The notes under the pieces were generated by a model. The model saw only the letters and a program-made list of their open reading frames with translations. It was not told the DNA's origin and did not search any database. The position numbers and the translations under genes were made by a program. Shown here piece after piece: positions 6,773-10,415 of a stretch of DNA of 10,415 nucleotides (position 1 is its first letter; the number at the start of each line of letters is the position of its first letter). The stretch lies in contig JASHYF010000173.1 in the NCBI GenBank assembly GCA_030043235.1, positions 1 through 10,415 of the forward strand. Direction: 5' to 3'. The DNA comes from Solirubrobacteraceae bacterium. GTDB taxonomy: Bacteria > Actinomycetota > Thermoleophilia > Solirubrobacterales > Solirubrobacteraceae.

Positions 6773-8352
6773 CCTCGTCGCTGCTGGAGGCGCTTTCTTC
6801 CCCCGCGATGTACGACGATGCGCCGCGTGTGGCCGTGCACGAGACGCACGCGTCATGGGTGTTCGTGGCGGGCCCCCGCGCGTACAAGGTCAAGAAGCCC
6901 GTCGCGCTCGGCTTCCTCGACTACAGCACGCTCTCGCGCCGGCACGCCGCGTGTCGCGAGGAGGTGCGCGTCAACCGTGAGCTCGCTCCCGACATCTATC
7001 TGGGCGTGCGCGCGATCGTCGACACCGAGAGCGGGCTGCGCCTGACGGACGAGGACACGCCGGGGGCGCTCGAGTATGCGGTGGAGATGCGCGCCTTCGA
7101 CGAGGCCGACACGCTCGAGGGCCTGCTCGCCTCCGGCGCCCTGACCCGCGAGCAGGTGCGCCGCGTGGCACGCCGTCTCGCGGCGTTCCATCTCGCGGCG
7201 AGCGCCGCGGACGGCGGCCGGGTGGCCGACGTGCTCGACACCTGGCGGAGAAACGTGCGTGAGCTCGCGCGGGCGAGCGCCGGGCGCGGTTGGAACGTCG
7301 AGCCCCTGATCGCCTTCGGCGAGGCGTTCACGAGCGCTCATGGACAGGAGATCGAGCGGCGCAGGCTCGCCGGCCGGGTGCGCGACGGCCATGGCGACCT
7401 GCGCTGCGAGCACGTGCTCGCCGTGCCGGCGGTGCGGGTAGTCGACCGCGTGGAGTTCGACCCCGCGCTTCGCCGGGTCGACGTCGCCTGCGACCTGGCG
7501 TTCCTGGCGATGGACCTCGAGGCGCACGGAGCACGCTGGGCGGCACAGGAGCTGCTGTCGGCCTACCGTGACGCCGGCGCCAGCCCGGGCAGCGAGGCGC
7601 TGCGGTCCTTCTACGCCGCGCACTGGTCGCTGGTTCGCACGAAGGTCGCGCTGATCGGCGCGGCCGAGCACGCCGGCGAGCCATGCGCGGCACATCTCTC
7701 GCAGGCGCATGCGCTGTGGCGGCTGAGCGAGCGGCTGTGCTGGCGCGCTCGGCAGCCCGTGGCGCTGTTCATCTGCGGTCCCGCGGCCACCGGCAAGTCG
7801 ACGCTCGCCACGGAGCTCTCACGCCGCTGCGGCATGCCGGTCGTCCGCTCGGACGTCCTGCGCAAGCGTCTGGCCGGTCTCGCACCCACCGAGCGGGCAC
7901 GGCCCGAGCACTACACCGAGGACTTCACCAGGGCGACGTACGGGCTGCTCGCCGACGAGGCGCGCGCGCGCCTGCGAGAGCACGAAGGCGTGATCGTCGA
8001 TGCCACGTGCCGCACGCGCGCCGAGCGCACACGCCTGCGCCACCGAGTGCAGCGGCCTTGGCTCACAAGCCTGTTCATCCGTTGCGAGGCTCCGCTGGAG
8101 GTCTCCTCGAGATGGGCGGCCCAGCGCGTGCGGCGCCCCGAGCGCACCTCGGACGCCACGCCGGAGATCGTGGCAGCGCAGTTCCGTTGCTTCGAGCCGC
8201 TCGACGAGCTGCCGGCGCGGAGCGTGCTCGCGTTGAACACGCAAAGGTCCCTGGACGCACAGGTTGCAGCGGTCACGCGCGCAGTCGATCGTCTCCTGCT
8301 CGAGTCCGCGCCGGCGCCGGACGCGCACTTCGTGACGCGAACGGGCCTGTAG
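6769..8352 (+). CDS. aminoglycoside phosphotransferase-like / AAA P-loop kinase fusion (Rv2004c-like)
   Basis: This is a soluble 527-residue two-domain protein. The N-terminal part (about 15-320) is an APH/kinase-fold domain of COG2187 type: AYKVKKPVALGFLDYSTL (38-55, with a candidate ATP-binding Lys), EEVRVNRELAPDIYLGV (64-80), HGDLRCEHV (208-216, catalytic-type HGD, but with His where Asn usually follows), and VVDRVEFDPALRRVDVACDL (224-243). The C-terminal part (about 330-510) is a P-loop kinase of COG0645/AAA_33 type with Walker A GPAATGKS (337-344), RSDVLRK (360-366) and VIVDATCRTRAER (408-420). The substrate of this fusion family is unknown. M. tuberculosis Rv2004c, a relative, is a DosR-regulon gene beside the Usp Rv2005c, matching the neighbourhood here. 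The GTG start overlaps the MFS stop by four bases, and the family's N-terminal LLEAL...P pattern supports it over the Met at residue 14. The stop lies inside the following hairpin. Confidence 0.9.
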   Translation: MTSSLLEALSSPAMYDDAPRVAVHETHASWVFVAGPRAYKVKKPVALGFLDYSTLSRRHAACREEVRVNRELAPDIYLGVRAIVDTESGLRLTDEDTPGALEYAVEMRAFDEADTLEGLLASGALTREQVRRVARRLAAFHLAASAADGGRVADVLDTWRRNVRELARASAGRGWNVEPLIAFGEAFTSAHGQEIERRRLAGRVRDGHGDLRCEHVLAVPAVRVVDRVEFDPALRRVDVACDLAFLAMDLEAHGARWAAQELLSAYRDAGASPGSEALRSFYAAHWSLVRTKVALIGAAEHAGEPCAAHLSQAHALWRLSERLCWRARQPVALFICGPAATGKSTLATELSRRCGMPVVRSDVLRKRLAGLAPTERARPEHYTEDFTRATYGLLADEARARLREHEGVIVDATCRTRAERTRLRHRVQRPWLTSLFIRCEAPLEVSSRWAAQRVRRPERTSDATPEIVAAQFRCFEPLDELPARSVLALNTQRSLDAQVAAVTRAVDRLLLESAPAPDAHFVTRTGL

Positions 8353-8388
8353 GTGCGCCGCCGGCGGCGAGCGGCGCGCCGGCCCGTT
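8340..8388 (+). terminator. long GC-rich hairpin after the kinase gene
   Basis: AACGGGCC (8340-8347) pairs exactly with GGCCCGTT (8381-8388). Inside it GCGCCGC (8355-8361) pairs exactly with GCGGCGC (8371-8377). The structure begins within the last codons of the kinase gene. No T-run follows, so it is not a classical intrinsic terminator. It may attenuate, stabilise the upstream mRNA, or end transcription in the T-poor way often seen in actinobacteria. Confidence 0.55.
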
Positions 8389-8415
8389 GCACGGCCGCGT
8401 GCGCGAGAGGACAAT
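8387..8415 (+). promoter_or_regulatory. possible promoter of the hydrogenase operon, leaderless arrangement
   Basis: TTGCAC (8387-8392) and GACAAT (8410-8415) are separated by exactly 17 bases. The -10-like box ends eight bases before the ATG at 8424, the layout expected for a leaderless transcript, which is common in actinobacteria. The -35 match is only 3 of 6 and the -10 match 4 of 6, so this is a candidate, not a firm call. It overlaps the right arm of the preceding hairpin by two bases. Confidence 0.3.
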
Positions 8416-8423
8416 GGCTGACG

Positions 8424-9566
8424 ATGCCCGCACCCGGCGGCTTCACCCTGCAGCGCGAGAGGCTCGATGAGCTGTTCGCGGCGCTGCATCGCCGCGGGTA
8501 CACGGTGATCGGTCCGACGGTCCGCGACGAGGCGATCGTCTACGCGGAGATCACCGGCTGCGCCGCGCTGCCCATCGGTGTCACCGACGAGCAGGACGGC
8601 GGCCACTACAGGCTGCGCCGGCGCGAAGACGACGCGCTGTTCGGCTACAACGTGGGCCCGCACTCCTGGAAGCGCTACCAGCTGCCCCCAGAGGTCACGC
8701 TCTGGCGCGCGCGACGCGAGGGCGACGGCGCTCTGAGCGAGCTCGCGCAGGAGCCGCCGCCGCAGGCGCGCTACGCGTTCCTCGGGGCTCGCTCGTGCGA
8801 GCTGCACGCGATGGGCATCCTCGACCGTGTGCTGCTCGGCGGAGCGCACGCCGATCCCGCCGGCCGCGCACGCCGGGAGGACGTGCTGGTGGTGGCCGTG
8901 CAGTGCTCGCAGGCGGGCAACACCTGCTTCTGCGCTTCGATGGGCACGGGGCCGACAGCCGAGAGCGGCTACGACCTCGCGCTCACGGAGGTGCTCGAGG
9001 GCGCCAGCCACTACTTCGTGCTCGACGCCGGCAGCGACATGGGGGCCGAGCTCCTCGGGGAGCTCTCGCACGCCCCCGCCTCCGAGGCGCAGCAGCGCGC
9101 GGCGAGGGCCGCGCACGCGCGGGCGGCGGCGCAGATGGGCCGCGAGCTCGACGTCAGCGACATCCGCGACCTTCTCTATCGCAACTACGAGAACCCACGC
9201 TGGGAGCAGGTCGCCGAGCGCTGCCTGTCCTGCGGCAACTGCACGATGGTCTGCCCGACGTGCTTCTGCACGAGCGTGGAGGACGTCACCGACCTCGCCA
9301 ACGAGCACGTGGAGCGCCACCAGCGCTGGGACTCGTGCTTCACCGTCGACTACTCCCACATCCACGGCGGCGCGGTGCGCGCCAGCACACGCGCGCGCTA
9401 CCGCCAGTGGATGACGCACAAGCTCGCCACCTGGATCGACCAGTTCGGCAGCTCGGGCTGCGTCGGCTGCGGGCGCTGCATCACGTGGTGTCCCGTCGGC
9501 ATCGACATCACCGAGGAGGCGCGCGCGATCCGCGAGAGCGAGGAGCACGAGCATGCGGGGGCTTGA
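8424..9566 (+). CDS. group 3b [NiFe]-hydrogenase beta-type iron-sulfur subunit (4Fe-4S dicluster protein)
   Basis: This is a cytoplasmic electron-transfer subunit of 380 residues. In the sulfhydrogenase/HyhB family it passes electrons between the hydrogenase core and the flavin subunit. The C-terminal half has two ferredoxin-type [4Fe-4S] motifs: [16 protein letters not shown] (Cys267, 270, 273, 277, plus 280 and 282) and [12 protein letters not shown] (Cys346, 349, 352, 356). The N-terminal domain has the family blocks [18 protein letters not shown] (121-138) and [18 protein letters not shown] (160-177), with Cys125, 161, 168 and 170 as possible extra cluster ligands. AsrA of anaerobic sulfite reductase is related. 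The following cNMP-fold and FAD/NAD genes favour hydrogenase. The ATG at 8424 is chosen because [20 protein letters not shown] is the usual N-terminus. Only a distant AGAGG (8406-8410) precedes it, and the ATG at 8414 is out of frame. The stop overlaps the next gene by 14 bases. Confidence 0.9.
   Translation: MPAPGGFTLQRERLDELFAALHRRGYTVIGPTVRDEAIVYAEITGCAALPIGVTDEQDGGHYRLRRREDDALFGYNVGPHSWKRYQLPPEVTLWRARREGDGALSELAQEPPPQARYAFLGARSCELHAMGILDRVLLGGAHADPAGRARREDVLVVAVQCSQAGNTCFCASMGTGPTAESGYDLALTEVLEGASHYFVLDAGSDMGAELLGELSHAPASEAQQRAARAAHARAAAQMGRELDVSDIRDLLYRNYENPRWEQVAERCLSCGNCTMVCPTCFCTSVEDVTDLANEHVERHQRWDSCFTVDYSHIHGGAVRASTRARYRQWMTHKLATWIDQFGSSGCVGCGRCITWCPVGIDITEEARAIRESEEHEHAGA
9541..9545 (+). 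promoter_or_regulatory. ribosome binding site of the cNMP-fold gene
   Basis: AGGAG lies seven bases before the ATG at 9553, inside the end of the upstream coding region. It fixes the start of the next gene and shows tight operon packing. Confidence 0.75.
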
Positions 9567-10020
9567 GGAGCTGATCGCCGACTCGCCGGTGTTCGCGGGA
9601 CTGCCCGAGAGGCACCTGGCGGTGATCGCCGGCTGCGCGCACAACGACCACTTCGCCGCGGGGGCGCGCGTGTTCGACGAGGGCGAGCCGGCGGATCGCT
9701 TCTTCCTGATCCGCAAGGGGGCGATCGCCCTGGAGACGCACGCCCCCGGCCGTGGCGCGCTCGTGATCGAGACGCTGCACCGCGGCGATGTGGTGGGCTG
9801 GTCGTGGCTGTTCGAGCCGTATCGCTGGCAGTTCGACGGGCGCGCGCGCGAGACGACGCGGGTCGTGAGCTTCGACGGCGCGTGCCTGCGCGGCAAGTGC
9901 GACTCCGATCACGAGCTCGGCTATCAGCTCATGCGCCGCTTCGCCGCATCGCTGATCGAGCGGCTGCAGGCAACCCGCCTGCAGCTGCTGGACGTCTACG
10001 GCCATGAGCGGCTTGGTTGA
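9553..10020 (+). CDS. stand-alone cyclic nucleotide-binding-fold (Crp/Fnr sensor-like) protein, no HTH
   Basis: This is a soluble protein of 155 residues made of one Crp-type beta-barrel. The N-terminal helix region has [50 protein letters not shown] in order (residues 11-60), then the barrel continues with [18 protein letters not shown] (75-92). A C-helix (about 118-147) ends the protein. There is no helix-turn-helix domain, so it is not a Crp/Fnr transcription factor. The phosphate-binding cassette, usually GE-(x)n-R-A-T/S, is replaced by [12 protein letters not shown]...GRARETTRV, so cyclic nucleotide binding is doubtful. Proteins of this kind sit between the beta and gamma genes in other group 3b hydrogenase operons, suggesting a regulatory or assembly role at the enzyme. 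Cys28, Cys111 and Cys116 are present, but no Fnr-type cluster motif is seen. The start is fixed by AGGAG at 9541-9545. Confidence 0.88.
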   Translation: MRGLEELIADSPVFAGLPERHLAVIAGCAHNDHFAAGARVFDEGEPADRFFLIRKGAIALETHAPGRGALVIETLHRGDVVGWSWLFEPYRWQFDGRARETTRVVSFDGACLRGKCDSDHELGYQLMRRFAASLIERLQATRLQLLDVYGHERLG

Positions 10021-10415
10021 GGTGGCCCACCCAGCCGCCCACCCACCCGCGCACCCACCCGCCCACGCCGAGGCGGGCCCGATGGTGCCCGCGCCGTTCG
10101 TGGTGGGCGCCAGGCGGCAGGACACCGCCGACACGTGGACGCTCGAGCTCGAGCCCCGCCGCGGGAGCGCGCTCGCCTTCGCCCCCGGACAGTTCACCAT
10201 GCTCTCGGCCGGCGGCGCCGGCGAGGTCCCGATCTCGATCAGCGGCGATCCCGACGCCGCCGGCCCGCTCGTGCACACGGTGCGGGCGGTCGGGCTCGCC
10301 ACGCAGGCGATCTGCGACGCGCCCCAGGGCGCCGTCCTCGGCGTGCGCGGCCCGTTCGGGCGGCCGTGGCCCGTGGCGGAGATCGCCGGCGCAGAGGTGC
10401 TCGTCGTCGCCGGGG
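10004..10415 (+). CDS. group 3b [NiFe]-hydrogenase gamma-type FAD/NAD(P)-binding subunit, N-terminal part, cut by window edge
   Basis: This subunit would bind FAD and NAD(P)H and exchange electrons with the beta subunit, in the ferredoxin-NADP reductase fold. The 137 codons in the window show PFVVGARRQDTADTWTLELEP (31-51), the flavin-domain strand FAPGQFTML (59-67), PISIS (76-80) where FAD usually contacts the protein, RGPFG (115-119) and the start of the NAD-binding strand VLVVAG (132-137). Three starts are possible. The ATG at 10004 gives a 17-base overlap with the previous gene but has no Shine-Dalgarno. The GTG at 10022 is also unsupported. The ATG at 10082 has GAGG eight bases upstream (10070-10073), and homologues begin near PAPF. 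The first gives a His/Pro-rich leader peptide; the last is quite possibly the true start. The longest frame is listed. The NAD domain and the hydrogenase small and large subunits should follow off the right edge. Confidence 0.85.
   Translation, partial: MSGLVEVAHPAAHPPAHPPAHAEAGPMVPAPFVVGARRQDTADTWTLELEPRRGSALAFAPGQFTMLSAGGAGEVPISISGDPDAAGPLVHTVRAVGLATQAICDAPQGAVLGVRGPFGRPWPVAEIAGAEVLVVAG
10028..10066 (+). repeat. 12-bp tandem repeat (CACCCASCCGCS), His-Pro-(Ala/Pro)-Ala units
   Basis: There are three consecutive 12-base units (10028-10039, 10040-10051, 10052-10063) followed by a partial CAC copy. If the gamma gene starts at 10004 they encode His-Pro-Ala-Ala and two His-Pro-Pro-Ala units near the N-terminus. 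If it starts at 10082 they are a C-rich untranslated spacer. Confidence 0.8.

Noticed and set aside
7683..8423. In-frame upstream extension of the hydrogenase beta gene into the kinase gene
   Set aside because: It overlaps the kinase P-loop domain in another frame and contains no beta-family sequence before the Met at 8424.
8424..9566. Anaerobic sulfite reductase subunit A (AsrA)
   Set aside because: The same superfamily, but the cNMP-fold gene between the beta and gamma genes and the [10 protein letters not shown] block favour hydrogenase. Not fully excluded until the downstream genes are seen.
9553..10020. Crp/Fnr transcription regulator
   Set aside because: The protein stops after the C-helix and has no helix-turn-helix domain; the next gene begins at once.

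Overview
The window is GC-rich, gene-dense bacterial DNA with GTG and TTG starts, 4-base stop/start overlaps and little intergenic space. It suggests a high-GC actinobacterium. A soil Thermoleophilia/Solirubrobacterales-type or mycobacteria-like genome would fit, but the lineage is inferred from gene content and composition, not from a marker gene. I see no rRNA, tRNA, CRISPR array, insertion sequence or phage gene.

Layout. Two gene sets diverge from a control region of about 140 bp at 4199-4337. Leftward (minus strand) come a KimA-like APC permease with a Usp-like C-terminal domain, then cydA and the first third of cydB (cytochrome bd quinol oxidase; cydB runs off the left edge). Rightward (plus strand) come a tandem universal stress protein, a 14-helix DHA2-type MFS exporter and an APH-like/AAA P-loop kinase fusion (COG2187+COG0645 type, like M. 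tuberculosis Rv2004c). These three genes are joined by GTGA overlaps. A 71-bp gap with a strong hairpin follows. Then starts a group 3b [NiFe]-hydrogenase-type operon: the beta iron-sulfur subunit, a stand-alone cyclic-nucleotide-binding-fold protein without a DNA-binding domain, and the gamma FAD/NAD(P) subunit, which runs off the right edge. The hydrogenase small and large subunits are predicted just beyond the window.

How the genes may work together. Cytochrome bd is a high-affinity terminal oxidase. Group 3b hydrogenases couple H2 to NAD(P)H under low oxygen. Usp proteins and Rv2004c-type kinases belong to the hypoxia/dormancy (DosR) regulon of mycobacteria, and the M. smegmatis group 3b hydrogenase is also DosR-controlled. 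The window therefore reads as a low-oxygen/energy-limitation island with respiration, redox balancing, K+ or amino acid transport and stress signalling side by side. Co-regulation is inference: I found no canonical DosR box, but the divergent region carries several overlapping perfect inverted repeats that could be operators.

The most unusual points are the HTH-less cNMP-fold protein inside the hydrogenase operon, the acidic ESPEAE-repeat insertion in the permease tail, the palindrome cluster at 4257-4302, and the hairpin plus possible leaderless promoter ahead of the hydrogenase genes.
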